A DNA stretch of 64,000 bases from contig NZ_FOQC01000001.1 in NCBI RefSeq assembly GCF_900113645.1, positions 148,292 to 212,291 of the forward strand, read 5' to 3'. Source of the stretch: Trichococcus flocculiformis. GTDB taxonomy: Bacteria; Bacillota; Bacilli; Lactobacillales; Aerococcaceae. The notes beneath the pieces were generated by a model. The model was given only the letters and a program-made list of their open reading frames with translations. It did not search any database and had not been told where the DNA came from. The position numbers and the translations under genes were made by a program. Below are positions 28,128-37,322 of this stretch, piece after piece (the first letter of the stretch is position 1; each line of letters starts with the position of its first letter).

Positions 28128-29093
28128 ATGAACTTTGGCAAATTATCTAAATTCGCAATGGCTTTAACAATCGGCGCTACCTTGGCGGCTTGTGGTAACG
28201 GAGACGGCACAACTGCAGAGAGCGGTGCAGAAACGGGAAGCACGACTGCAACCGGAAGCGGAACAGTTTTAGTTGATGGATCTTCTACCGTATTCCCGAT
28301 AATGGAGGGAGTAGCAGAAGAATTTTCAATCGCTAATCCGGACGTAAAAGCGACTATCGGTGTATCCGGTACGGGTGGCGGATTCGAGAAATTCATCGCA
28401 GGCGAAACAGACATCAGCAACGCTTCACGTCCGATCAAAGACGAAGAAATCGCATTGTTGGAAGAAGCCGGCATTGAATATACAGAGTTCCAACTTGCCT
28501 TGGACGGTTTGACAGTCGTTGTGAACAGCGAGAACGACTGGGTGGATCAATTGACCATCGAAGAATTAGCGATGATCTGGACAGAAGGAACCGGCGTAGA
28601 AACATGGGCGGATGTCCGTGAAGGCTGGCCGGAAGAAAAGATCGAGTTGTTCAGCCCAGGTACCGACTCAGGCACATACGATTACTTTGATGAAGTGATC
28701 TTGGACGGCGAACAAATCAACAAAGCAGCTTCTTTATCCGAAGATGACAACGTATTGGTACAAGGTGTTTCCGGTTCCGCAAATGCCATCGGCTACTTCG
28801 GTTACGCATACTTCCTGGAAAACAGTGACATCGTCAAGGCTGTTCCGATCGTGAACGGTGAGGGCGTTGCAGTTACGCCTAACGATGTGACCGTTCAAGA
28901 TGGATCGTATGAGCCGCTTTCTCGCCCGTTGTTCATCTACGTGAAGAACGAAGCGTTGGAAAACGAGAGCGTCTACGAATTCACAAAATACACATTGGAA
29001 ATGGCAGCCGAAATGGCAGCTGAAGTCGGTTATGTAGCACTACCGGCTGAATCTTATGAAGCAGCATTGACTACGCTTGAAGGTTTGAAATAA
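28128..29093 (+). CDS. pstS1: Phosphate-binding lipoprotein PstS, first copy
   Basis: A 321-residue substrate-binding lipoprotein. The signal peptide ends in the lipobox LAAC (Cys about 22), then a Gly/Thr/Ser-rich linker. The phosphate-binding loops DGSSTVFP, SGTGGGFEKF and PGTDSGTYDYF are present. The protein is longer than PstS2 and of a clearly different sequence type, resembling the SphX-like group. RBS AAAGGATGGG. It starts the first pst operon under the Pho boxes. Confidence 0.92.
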   Translation: MNFGKLSKFAMALTIGATLAACGNGDGTTAESGAETGSTTATGSGTVLVDGSSTVFPIMEGVAEEFSIANPDVKATIGVSGTGGGFEKFIAGETDISNASRPIKDEEIALLEEAGIEYTEFQLALDGLTVVVNSENDWVDQLTIEELAMIWTEGTGVETWADVREGWPEEKIELFSPGTDSGTYDYFDEVILDGEQINKAASLSEDDNVLVQGVSGSANAIGYFGYAYFLENSDIVKAVPIVNGEGVAVTPNDVTVQDGSYEPLSRPLFIYVKNEALENESVYEFTKYTLEMAAEMAAEVGYVALPAESYEAALTTLEGLK

Positions 29094-29117
29094 GCAAAAT
29101 CAAATAAATGACTAAGG

Positions 29118-29154
29118 GATGTGAGGGAAGAGAGCGTTTTGCTTCCCTCGCATC
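29118..29154 (+). promoter_or_regulatory. Intercistronic hairpin between pstS1 and pstC1
   Basis: GATGTGAGGGAAG pairs with CTTCCCTCGCATC over 13 positions with one G-U pair. The T tract is weak. Such hairpins after binding-protein genes commonly protect the upstream mRNA or partly stop transcription, giving more PstS than permease. That role is inferred. Confidence 0.6.
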
Positions 29155-29179
29155 TCATCTTTATTAGAGGAGAATCAAT

Positions 29180-30109
29180 ATGTCCAAATCTGTCAAAGAC
29201 TTGATGAAAGAAAAAAGTTCACGACAAAAATCTTTGCAATTTACTGAAAAAGCCATGCCTCTTTTTTTTCTGGCCTGTGCGATCATTTCTATTCTGACAA
29301 CACTCGGGATTGTGTTTACGCTGGCAAAAGAAACGGTAACGTTTTTCAGCGCTGTTCCGATTCTGGAATTTCTGACAGGAAAAGAGTGGTATCCTTTCTT
29401 CAAAAATGATCCCAGTTTTGGGATTTTGCCGCTATTGAGTGGAACATTCTTGATAGCTGGCGTTGCGATGCTTGTTGCTGTCCCGATCGGCCTGAGCTCA
29501 GCCATCTATTTGAGCGAATATGCAACCGAACGTACAAGGAAAATCGTCAAGCCGATTTTGGAGGTTTTGGCCGGAGTTCCGACAGTAGTATACGGGCTGT
29601 TCGCCTTGACGTTCGTTACCCCACTGCTGCAGACATTTATCCCGAATCTGCCGATATTCAATGCACTGAGCCCCGGTATTGTTGTGGGGATTATGATTAT
29701 CCCGCAGATTACATCGCTATCGGAAGAAGCGATGGGTGCTGTCCCGAATGCTATGCGCGAGGGGGCTTTGGCCTTAGGAGCCACACGCTTGGAAGTGGCG
29801 CTGAAAGTCATTTTGCCAGGATCCTTGTCGGGCATCATTTCATCCGTTGTTTTGGGGATTTCCCGGGCGGTGGGAGAAACGATGATCGTATCCACAGCTG
29901 CTGGATCCACACCCAAATTTACGCTTGATGTAACAGAGTCGATCCAGACGATGACATCCTATATCGTTCAGGTCAGCATGGGGGATGCCACATATGGGTC
30001 CACGATCTACTACAGTATCTACGCAGTAGGGATGACCTTGTTCCTCTTCACTTTGTTGATGAACCTGTTGGCGAATTATATGTCCCGTCGTTTTAGGGAG
30101 GAATATTGA
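29180..30109 (+). CDS. pstC1: Phosphate ABC transporter permease PstC, first copy
   Basis: A 309-residue inner-membrane permease with about six helices and the binding-protein-dependent transport EAA loop (EGALALGATRLEVALKVILPGSLSGI). It pairs with PstA1 to form the phosphate channel. RBS GAGGAG; its stop overlaps the pstA1 start by one base (TGATG). Confidence 0.93.
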   Translation: MSKSVKDLMKEKSSRQKSLQFTEKAMPLFFLACAIISILTTLGIVFTLAKETVTFFSAVPILEFLTGKEWYPFFKNDPSFGILPLLSGTFLIAGVAMLVAVPIGLSSAIYLSEYATERTRKIVKPILEVLAGVPTVVYGLFALTFVTPLLQTFIPNLPIFNALSPGIVVGIMIIPQITSLSEEAMGAVPNAMREGALALGATRLEVALKVILPGSLSGIISSVVLGISRAVGETMIVSTAAGSTPKFTLDVTESIQTMTSYIVQVSMGDATYGSTIYYSIYAVGMTLFLFTLLMNLLANYMSRRFREEY

Positions 30110-30981
30110 TGAAATTAGTAGAGAAGAACAACAACAGAATCAATAATCGTTTATTGCTGAACGGCGTGGTCAAGAGCCTGTTTTTTTTGGCAACCTTCTT
30201 CGGAATCGTTGTTTTGGCCATCCTGGTCATGCGGATCGTATCGCAGGGGGCGGGCTATCTCGATTGGGATTTCTTGCGCAACTATGCTTCGAGAAGACCG
30301 GAAGATGCCGGCATCAAGGCTGCAATCTATGGGACAGTCTGGATTATGGCTATCATAGCTCCCTTGTCACTCCTCTTGGGTGTCGGAACAGCGATTTACC
30401 TTGAGGAATATGCTCCCGACAATAAATTTACGCATTTCATCGAGTTGAACATTTCGAATCTTTCCGGCGTGCCGTCGATTGTTTTCGGGCTGTTGGGACT
30501 GACTGTGTTTGTCCGTTTGTTGGAAATGGGCCGTAGCGTCTTGGCTGGTGGTCTGACCATGAGCTTGATGATTTTGCCTGTTATCGTTGTTTCCAGCCAA
30601 GAAGCCATTCGTGCCATCCCGAGAGAACAGTATGAAGCCTCTTATGCGATGGGTGCCACGAAATGGCAGACCATCCGCACAGTCGTTCTGCCGGCTGCAG
30701 TGCCCGGTATCCTCACGGGTTCGATTTTGGCTCTATCCAGAGCTGTCGGAGAGACTGCACCGCTATTGATGATTGGAGCGATGACCTTTATCGCTTATGT
30801 CCCGGAAAGCATCTGGTCCGGGTTTACGGCAATGCCGATCCAAATATTCAACTGGGCGGGACGGCCCCAAGAAGAATTCCAAGCAGTCGCCGCCGCAGGA
30901 AGCATTGTCCTGATGCTTATGCTGGTCATCATGAATTCACTGGCGATCTACATCCGCAATAAATTCTCGAAGCGTTATTAA
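30109..30981 (+). CDS. pstA1: Phosphate ABC transporter permease PstA, first copy
   Basis: A 290-residue permease with six predicted helices and the EAA loop YEASYAMGATKWQTIRTVVL. ATG 30109 is used, with AGGGAGGAA upstream; a TTG codon three bases earlier is possible but less likely. It partners PstC1 in the membrane. Confidence 0.93.
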   Translation: MKLVEKNNNRINNRLLLNGVVKSLFFLATFFGIVVLAILVMRIVSQGAGYLDWDFLRNYASRRPEDAGIKAAIYGTVWIMAIIAPLSLLLGVGTAIYLEEYAPDNKFTHFIELNISNLSGVPSIVFGLLGLTVFVRLLEMGRSVLAGGLTMSLMILPVIVVSSQEAIRAIPREQYEASYAMGATKWQTIRTVVLPAAVPGILTGSILALSRAVGETAPLLMIGAMTFIAYVPESIWSGFTAMPIQIFNWAGRPQEEFQAVAAAGSIVLMLMLVIMNSLAIYIRNKFSKRY

Positions 30982-30998
30982 ATTAGGAGGTTACTCAT

Positions 30999-31781
30999 TT
31001 GAACCCAGAAGTGAGCTTAAAAGATAAAAAAATGATTTACAGTGTGAAAGATTTCAATCTATGGTACGGAAATACCCATGCTTTAAAGAACATTCAACTA
31101 GATATTCCCACTAAGGAAGTCACAGCGATCATCGGACCATCAGGCTGCGGAAAGTCCACTTTCATCAAGACCTTAAATCGGATGGTAGAATTGGTTCCAA
31201 TCGTAAAAATGACGGGATCAATCATTTACAATGAACAGAATATTTTTGATCCGCGGTACAAAGTGGAGCAGTTGCGTACAGATGTGGGCATGGTTTTCCA
31301 AAAGCCGAACCCTTTCCCGAAATCAATCTATGAAAATATCGCCTACGGACCAAAAATCCATGGCGTAAAAGACAAAAGCGTACTGGATGAAGTCGTTGAG
31401 AAAAGCTTGAAAGGCGCAGCGTTGTGGGATGAAGTAAAAGATCGTCTGAAAGAAAATGCCTTCGGGTTATCCGGTGGACAACAACAGCGTTTGTGCATCG
31501 CCAGAAGTCTGGCGGTCGAACCGGAAGTCCTTTTAATGGATGAGCCGACTTCCGCTTTGGATCCGATTTCGACATCCAAAGTCGAAGATCTTATCCAGAC
31601 TTTGAAAAAAGACTACAGCATCATCATCGTCACCCATAATATGCAACAGGCAGCCCGGATTTCGGACCAAACGGCCTTCTTTTTAAATGGAGAAGTGGTA
31701 GAATATGATAAGACGGAAATCATTTACTCCAATCCGAACGATAAACGCACAGATGATTATATCTCTGGCAAATTCGGTTAA
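30999..31781 (+). CDS. pstB1: Phosphate ABC transporter ATP-binding protein PstB, first copy
   Basis: A 260-residue ABC ATPase with Walker [10 protein letters not shown], signature LSGGQQQR, Walker [14 protein letters not shown] and the C-terminal DYISGKFG typical of PstB. The start is probably TTG 30999, placed eight bases after AGGAGG. Other in-frame candidates are GTG 31011 and ATG 31032, without a site. Confidence 0.93.
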   Translation: MNPEVSLKDKKMIYSVKDFNLWYGNTHALKNIQLDIPTKEVTAIIGPSGCGKSTFIKTLNRMVELVPIVKMTGSIIYNEQNIFDPRYKVEQLRTDVGMVFQKPNPFPKSIYENIAYGPKIHGVKDKSVLDEVVEKSLKGAALWDEVKDRLKENAFGLSGGQQQRLCIARSLAVEPEVLLMDEPTSALDPISTSKVEDLIQTLKKDYSIIIVTHNMQQAARISDQTAFFLNGEVVEYDKTEIIYSNPNDKRTDDYISGKFG

Positions 31782-31847
31782 GACTGGGCTATAATGGGAT
31801 GAGAGATGCACTGTGATGCATAATGACATGTAACAGGGGGCGAAAAG

Positions 31848-32522
31848 ATGAGAAAAATTTTTGAAGAAGAATTGCAGGATCTGCACGTACTTTTCTCTGA
31901 AATGGGAAAAATGGTGAACGAAGCAATCTACATATCTGTTAAAGGTTTTGTGAATCATGATAAAGAGCTTGCTGCAGAAGTGATTGCGCATGATGTCGCC
32001 ATCAACCAAAGAGAAGCGGAGATCGAGAAAAGATGCTTTGAATTGATTGCGTTGCATCAACCGGTCACCGGCAATCTCCGCAGAATCGTCACCATCATGA
32101 AGGCGTGCGCGGACTTGGAGCGTATGGCAGATCATGCCGTCAGTATTGCGAAGTCGACTATCCGCGTTAAAGGCAACAAGCGCAATTCCGATATCGAAGC
32201 AGCGATAGCCGAGCAGTCGGAAAAAGTAAAAGTCATGGTGGAGGAAGTACTTGCCGCCTACATCAAAACGGACATCGAAAAAGCCAAAGAAGTTGCCCTG
32301 AGCGACAAAATGGTCGATCAAGCTGCCGAACATATCTACGGACGCGCCATCGAAGAGATGAAGTTGGATCCGGAACTTGTTCTGGGTGCGACCGATTACA
32401 TCATGGTTGCCGGCTATCTCGAGCGAATCGGCGATTATGTAACAAATATTTGTGAATGGATCATTTATTTGGGTACAGGGAAAATAATTGAATTGAACAC
32501 AAACAACAAGTTTGAAGACTAA
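31848..32522 (+). CDS. phoU1: Phosphate transport regulator PhoU, first copy
   Basis: A 224-residue all-helical protein made of two PhoU repeats. Each carries an acidic metal-binding signature (for example ADLERMADHAVSIAK and YLERIGDYVTNICEW). PhoU links the Pst transporter to the PhoR kinase and damps phosphate uptake. It follows pstB1 by 66 bases and ends the first operon before a strong terminator. A TATAAT at 31790 in the gap could give it extra transcription, but no -35 is seen. Confidence 0.93.
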   Translation: MRKIFEEELQDLHVLFSEMGKMVNEAIYISVKGFVNHDKELAAEVIAHDVAINQREAEIEKRCFELIALHQPVTGNLRRIVTIMKACADLERMADHAVSIAKSTIRVKGNKRNSDIEAAIAEQSEKVKVMVEEVLAAYIKTDIEKAKEVALSDKMVDQAAEHIYGRAIEEMKLDPELVLGATDYIMVAGYLERIGDYVTNICEWIIYLGTGKIIELNTNNKFED

Positions 32523-32553
32523 CACAATTATGAATGCAGGATGAGAAAAGATA

Positions 32554-32610
32554 AAGCCAGGAAGGCCACGCAATCGAACCCGATTACGTGGTAGCTTCCT
32601 GGCTTTTTTT
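32554..32610 (+). terminator. Terminator of the first pst operon
   Basis: AAGCCAGGAAG pairs with CTTCCTGGCTT, with an inner CCACG/CGTGG stem, followed by seven T. Confidence 0.93.
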
Positions 32611-32713
32611 ATGCGTTTTTGGATCACAGCAGTCAACTGCAGGTCATTGAAAATACTCATGAAAATGTAATATATATTTCTGCACCAGATATAAGACAAG
32701 CGTTCCGCCAATT

Positions 32714-32842
32714 TGTTATAATGTGGATAATCAGAGCGTAAATTTACAGAAAAAAAACGTGAAATCAACGTTAAAATGTTCCATCGATAAAATATATGGT
32801 GGATTTACATAAAATTTACAAAAGAGATACGAAACATTTACA
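32714..32842 (+). promoter_or_regulatory. Promoter and Pho-box region of the second pst operon
   Basis: An extended -10 (TGTTATAAT, 32714-32722) is followed by TTTACA at 32743, 32804, 32815 and 32837. The last three are exactly 11 and 22 bases apart, one or two helical turns, as expected for PhoP direct repeats. The 376-base gap 32523-32898 holds nothing else besides the upstream terminator. Confidence 0.7.
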
Positions 32843-32898
32843 AACATTCGTTACGATGGATAAGTATGTGTTCAAGGTAAATAAATGGGAGGTACACA

Positions 32899-33759
32899 AT
32901 GAAATTAAAATACGTTTCAGCCATAGTCAGTCTCGCTGCCGTTTTCGCTCTGTCAGCCTGCGGCCCCGTAGTCGATGAGGAATCCATCACGGCGGTCGGT
33001 TCTTCTGCGCTGCAACCGTTAGTCGAGGCCGCTGGGGAACAATTCAGTGCGGAAAATCTGGGGAAATTCGTCAATGTCCAAGGCGGCGGTACCGGAACAG
33101 GCTTGAGTCAGATTGCCGCAGGTGCGGTTGACATTGGCAATTCGGATATTTTTGCTGAAGAGAGGGAAGGCATCGATGCCAGCCAATTGGTCGATCATCG
33201 TGTCGCCATCGTCGGCATCACGCCTATCGTGACACCAGGCGTCGGTGTGACCGATCTTTCCATGGAGGAGTTGCGCGGCATTTTTACCGGCAAATACAGC
33301 AATTGGTCCGAGTTGGGAGGAAAAGATCTCCCGATCGTCGTCTTGAACCGAGCCAAGGGCAGTGGAACCAGGGCAACATTCGATAAATGGGTTCTGGCCG
33401 GAGAAGAAAGCATCATCACCCAAGAGCAGGAATCCAACGGAACCGTCCGTCAGATTGTTGCTTCAACACCGGGAACCATCAGCTATGTGTCGTTCTCGTA
33501 CGTCAATGAAGATGTCGAGGCGCTTTCCGTCGACGGGGTGAAGCCGACGCCTGAGAACGTTACGACAAACGCATGGGTCATCTGGGCATATGAACATATG
33601 TATACGAATGGCGAACCGACAGGCTTGACGAAAGAATTCCTGGATTACATGCTGTCGGAAGATGTCCAAGGAAGTCTGATTGAAGCGTTGGGATACATTC
33701 CTTCCACAGATATGAAGGTCGACAGGGACCTTGAAGGAAACGTAACACCGATCGAATAA
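32899..33759 (+). CDS. pstS2: Phosphate-binding lipoprotein PstS, second copy
   Basis: A 286-residue binding lipoprotein. The signal peptide ends in LSAC (Cys about 21). The phosphate loops GSSALQP, GGGTGTGLSQIAAG and KGSGTRATFDKW are of the Bacillus/Streptococcus PstS type, unlike PstS1. RBS GGGAGGT. A hairpin at 33793-33812 separates it from pstC2. Confidence 0.93.
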   Translation: MKLKYVSAIVSLAAVFALSACGPVVDEESITAVGSSALQPLVEAAGEQFSAENLGKFVNVQGGGTGTGLSQIAAGAVDIGNSDIFAEEREGIDASQLVDHRVAIVGITPIVTPGVGVTDLSMEELRGIFTGKYSNWSELGGKDLPIVVLNRAKGSGTRATFDKWVLAGEESIITQEQESNGTVRQIVASTPGTISYVSFSYVNEDVEALSVDGVKPTPENVTTNAWVIWAYEHMYTNGEPTGLTKEFLDYMLSEDVQGSLIEALGYIPSTDMKVDRDLEGNVTPIE

Positions 33760-33792
33760 AACAACTGAAATATCATTGTGATGAATGGCATC

Positions 33793-33812
33793 CGCCTTTT
33801 CATAGGAAGGCG
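33793..33812 (+). promoter_or_regulatory. Intercistronic hairpin between pstS2 and pstC2
   Basis: CGCCTT pairs with AAGGCG across an eight-base loop, followed by CCTTTCG. It sits at the same place as the pstS1-pstC1 hairpin, suggesting the same expression-tuning role. Confidence 0.45.
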
Positions 33813-33851
33813 CCTTTCGTCGCGGCTCAAAGTTTAAGAGGAGGGTTTCTC

Positions 33852-34775
33852 TTGGAAATGACACCAGGAAACTTAATGAAAAAGTCAAGTAAACGCAGAT
33901 TGGAATCGTTTGGACGCACCATCAGTCTGATCAGCACGACAGTCATCGTCTTCATCGTGCTGTCCATTCTATATTTTGTCATCAGCAAAGGGATATCCAC
34001 CTTTGTCACGGATGGTGTATCATTAGGGGATTTTTTGACGAAAAGCATCTGGAATCCCGGCACCGTCGCTGATGACGGCACACCATTGGTCGGAGCCTTA
34101 CCGATGATCGCAGGCTCATTTTTGGTCACTTTGATTTCCGCAGCCTTGGCAACACCTTTTGCCGTTGCTGCAGCTTTGTTCATGACGGAAATTTCACCGA
34201 AATCCGGGAAAAAAATTCTGCAGCCGGTCATCGAACTGCTTGTCGGTATTCCGTCCGTTGTATATGGTTTCATCGGCTTGACTGTTGTTGTGCCGTTTGT
34301 CCGTTCCTTGTTCGGCGGTACCGGATTTGGTATTTTATCTTCTACTCTGGTTCTGTTCGTTATGATTTTGCCGACTGTGACCAGTATGTCAGTGGATGCT
34401 TTGAATGCTGTTCCGCGTCATTACCGTGAGGCTTCACTCGCTATGGGCGGGACACGGTGGCAGACCATCTATAAAGTGGTTCTGCGGGCAGCGACCCCCG
34501 GATTGTTGACGGCAGTCGTCTTCGGGATGGCGCGTGCGTTCGGAGAAGCCTTGGCGGTTCAAATGGTCATCGGGAATGCGACTTTGATGCCGAACAGCTT
34601 GGTGACCCCAGCTTCGACATTGACAAGTATTTTGACGATGAGCATGGGGAACACCGTAATGGGAACTTTGGAAAACAATGTCCTCTGGTCATTGGCGACC
34701 ATCCTCCTTTTGATGGCTCTATTCTTCAATATTTTGACGCGTTACATCGGTAAGAAAGGAGCCGTTAAAAAATGA
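33852..34775 (+). CDS. pstC2: Phosphate ABC transporter permease PstC, second copy
   Basis: A 307-residue permease with six predicted helices and the EAA loop YREASLAMGGTRWQTIYKVVL. The start is TTG 33852, seven bases after AGGAGG; ATG 33858 is a less well spaced alternative. It overlaps pstA2 by four bases (ATGA). Confidence 0.92.
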   Translation: MEMTPGNLMKKSSKRRLESFGRTISLISTTVIVFIVLSILYFVISKGISTFVTDGVSLGDFLTKSIWNPGTVADDGTPLVGALPMIAGSFLVTLISAALATPFAVAAALFMTEISPKSGKKILQPVIELLVGIPSVVYGFIGLTVVVPFVRSLFGGTGFGILSSTLVLFVMILPTVTSMSVDALNAVPRHYREASLAMGGTRWQTIYKVVLRAATPGLLTAVVFGMARAFGEALAVQMVIGNATLMPNSLVTPASTLTSILTMSMGNTVMGTLENNVLWSLATILLLMALFFNILTRYIGKKGAVKK

Positions 34776-35662
34776 ATCCGAATCCCAAAAAAGTAGACAA
34801 ATTTATGGTCGGCCTGATTTATTTGTTTTCCGGAACGATCATTCTTATTTTGGCCAGTCTGCTGCTCTTTATTCTATGGCGCGGCTTGCCCCAGTTTTCG
34901 TGGGAATTTTTGACGGCTCCAGCAAAATCCTTCCAGGTAGGCGGAGGAATCGGAATTCAGTTGTTCAATTCGTTCTATTTGTTGGTCCTGACCTTGTTGA
35001 TCAGTACGCCACTTGCCTTGGGCGCGGCGATTTATCTTTCGGAATATGCACCTCAAAATTGGTTTACCGACATCATCCGTACTGCTATTGAAGTTTTGAG
35101 TTCTTTGCCATCCGTTGTCGTCGGTCTCTTCGGATTCCTGATTTTCGTCATCCAGTACGGTTTTGGCTTCTCGATCCTTTCGGGAGCTTTGTCCCTGACT
35201 ATCTTTAATCTGCCGCTTTTGACGCGTACGATCGAAGATTCCTTGCGGGCGATCCCGTCTTCCCAGCGTGAAGCTGGCTTAGCGTTGGGCCTTTCCCGTT
35301 GGGAGACAGTGACGTTGATCATTCTTCCGGCTGCCTTGCCGGGTATTTTGACCGGAATGATTTTGGCGGCAGGACGTATTTTCGGTGAAGCTGCCGCTTT
35401 GATTTATACAGCCGGGCAGAGCGCGCCGGCTTTGGATTTCACAAACTGGAATCCACAATCCATCACAAGTCCTTTAAATATTTTCCGGCCTGCCGAAACA
35501 TTGGCGGTGCACATCTGGAAGATCAACAGTGAAGGCGTAAAACCGGATGGAGCGGAAGTGTCAGCTGGTGCCTCAGCAGTACTGGTATTGGCTGTCCTCA
35601 TCTTCAATCTGACTGCCAGAAGTTTGGGCAGAAGATTGCAGAAGAAGGCTACTTCAGCATAG
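34772..35662 (+). CDS. pstA2: Phosphate ABC transporter permease PstA, second copy
   Basis: A 296-residue permease with six predicted helices and the EAA loop REAGLALGLSRWETVTLIIL. RBS AAGGAG lies within the end of pstC2. It pairs with PstC2, and either PstB2 or PstB3 could power the complex. Confidence 0.92.
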   Translation: MNPNPKKVDKFMVGLIYLFSGTIILILASLLLFILWRGLPQFSWEFLTAPAKSFQVGGGIGIQLFNSFYLLVLTLLISTPLALGAAIYLSEYAPQNWFTDIIRTAIEVLSSLPSVVVGLFGFLIFVIQYGFGFSILSGALSLTIFNLPLLTRTIEDSLRAIPSSQREAGLALGLSRWETVTLIILPAALPGILTGMILAAGRIFGEAAALIYTAGQSAPALDFTNWNPQSITSPLNIFRPAETLAVHIWKINSEGVKPDGAEVSAGASAVLVLAVLIFNLTARSLGRRLQKKATSA

Positions 35663-35695
35663 AAACGGAAAATTGACTTGAAGGAGGGACCCTTG

Positions 35696-36502
35696 ATGGG
35701 AAATGAAAAGATATTGGCAACGAACATCATCCAGATGCGTCCTGAGGCCGAAGTCGCCCTCAAAACAAATGATCTTCACGTTCATTATGGCGATTTTGAA
35801 GCGATCAAAGGCGTTTCCATGGAATTTGAAAAGAATAAAATCACCTCGTTGATCGGACCGAGTGGGTGTGGAAAATCGACTTATCTCCGTTCGTTGAACC
35901 GAATGAACGACACTGTTCCCGGTGCAAAAGTGACTGGGGAAATCATTTATCAAGGCATCGATGTGAACGTGCCTGAAGTTGATGTGTTCGAGATGCGGAA
36001 AAATATTGGGATGGTATTCCAAAGGCCGAATCCTTTCAGCAAATCGATTTATGAGAACATCGCTTTCGCACTGAGAAGGCATGGTCTGAAGGACAAGGCG
36101 ACATTGGACGAAATCGTCGAAACCAGCCTGAAACAAGCTGCTCTTTGGGACCAAGTGAAGGATCAGTTGAACAAGAGCGCCTTAGCGCTCTCTGGTGGTC
36201 AACAGCAGCGGCTCTGCATCGCAAGGGCGATCGCTCTGAAGCCGGATATCCTGCTTCCGGATGAGCCAGCCAGTGCGTTGGACCCGATCTCGACTTCCCA
36301 AGTCGAAGAGACGTTGTTGGAGCTGAAGGAGAAGTATACAATCATCATTGTTACGCACAATATGCAGCAGGCATCCCGAATCAGTGATTATACAGCGTTC
36401 TTCTATTTGGGCAATGTCATTGAATATGATGAGACCAGAAAAATCTTTACTCGTCCGAAGATCCAACAGACGGAAGATTATGTTTCTGGGCATTTCGGCT
36501 AG
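35696..36502 (+). CDS. pstB2: Phosphate ABC transporter ATP-binding protein PstB, second copy
   Basis: A 268-residue PstB with Walker [10 protein letters not shown], signature LSGGQQQR and C-terminal DYVSGHFG. Walker B reads [12 protein letters not shown] rather than [12 protein letters not shown]; the catalytic Asp-Glu pair is kept. It carries a 20-residue N-terminal extension before the ABC core. ATG 35696 follows AAGGAGGGA. pstB3 follows 12 bases later, so this operon has two ATPase genes in tandem. Confidence 0.92.
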   Translation: MGNEKILATNIIQMRPEAEVALKTNDLHVHYGDFEAIKGVSMEFEKNKITSLIGPSGCGKSTYLRSLNRMNDTVPGAKVTGEIIYQGIDVNVPEVDVFEMRKNIGMVFQRPNPFSKSIYENIAFALRRHGLKDKATLDEIVETSLKQAALWDQVKDQLNKSALALSGGQQQRLCIARAIALKPDILLPDEPASALDPISTSQVEETLLELKEKYTIIIVTHNMQQASRISDYTAFFYLGNVIEYDETRKIFTRPKIQQTEDYVSGHFG

Positions 36503-36514
36503 GAGGAAAGCAAC

Positions 36515-37279
36515 GTGAAAAGCACTAAACCCATTATTGAAACGCGTGATGTACATTTATATTACGGAAAGAACGAAGCGTTGAAGGGCATTTCGCTTGA
36601 TTTTCATAAAAAAGAAATCACGGCTTTGATAGGGCCGAGCGGATGCGGAAAATCCACCTATTTAAGAACCTTGAATCGGATGAACGATCTGATTCCGGAT
36701 GTGACGGTCACCGGAAAAATCAGTTTCAATGATCAGGATATCTATAGTCCGCAAATGGACACGGTAGAGCTGAGAAAAAAAGTCGGTATGGTTTTCCAAC
36801 AGCCGAATCCATTCCCGTTTTCAGTTTTCGATAACGTGGCGTATGGTCTGCGCATCGCCGGGATGAAGGATAAGGAAAAAATCGCCCAAATCGTGGAAGA
36901 GAGCCTGAAGAAAGCAGCTGTATGGGATGATGTCAAAGATAAACTGGATCAGAGCGCCTTATCTTTATCTGGTGGCCAGCAACAACGTGTCTGCATCGCA
37001 CGGGTCTTGGCGATCGAACCGGAAGTCATTTTGTTGGATGAACCGACGAGTGCCTTGGATCCGATTTCCAGTGCACAGATTGAACGGATGCTTATGGAAT
37101 TGAAAGAAGATTACACGATGATCATTGTTACGCATAATATGCAACAAGCATCGCGGATCTCTGATAACACCGCCTTTTTCTTGAACGGTGAACTGATCGA
37201 ATACGGGGAAACAAGCCAAATTTTCACGAATCCAAAAGAAAAACAAACGGAAGATTATATTTCTGGACGTTTCGGCTGA
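36515..37279 (+). CDS. pstB3: Phosphate ABC transporter ATP-binding protein PstB, third copy
   Basis: A 254-residue PstB with Walker [18 protein letters not shown], Walker [12 protein letters not shown] and the DYISGRFG end. GTG start with AGGAGGAAAG upstream. It shares much sequence with PstB2, so the pair looks like an old tandem duplication within the operon. Confidence 0.92.
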   Translation: MKSTKPIIETRDVHLYYGKNEALKGISLDFHKKEITALIGPSGCGKSTYLRTLNRMNDLIPDVTVTGKISFNDQDIYSPQMDTVELRKKVGMVFQQPNPFPFSVFDNVAYGLRIAGMKDKEKIAQIVEESLKKAAVWDDVKDKLDQSALSLSGGQQQRVCIARVLAIEPEVILLDEPTSALDPISSAQIERMLMELKEDYTMIIVTHNMQQASRISDNTAFFLNGELIEYGETSQIFTNPKEKQTEDYISGRFG

Positions 37280-37322
37280 TCCATTGCATAATGAAATATA
37301 TTTACAAAGGGGTTGGTTTTTG

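Noticed and set aside
31683..32768. A 361-codon open frame antisense to phoU1
   Set aside because: It mirrors the codon pattern of phoU1 and pstB1, has no ribosome-binding site and no recognisable domain.
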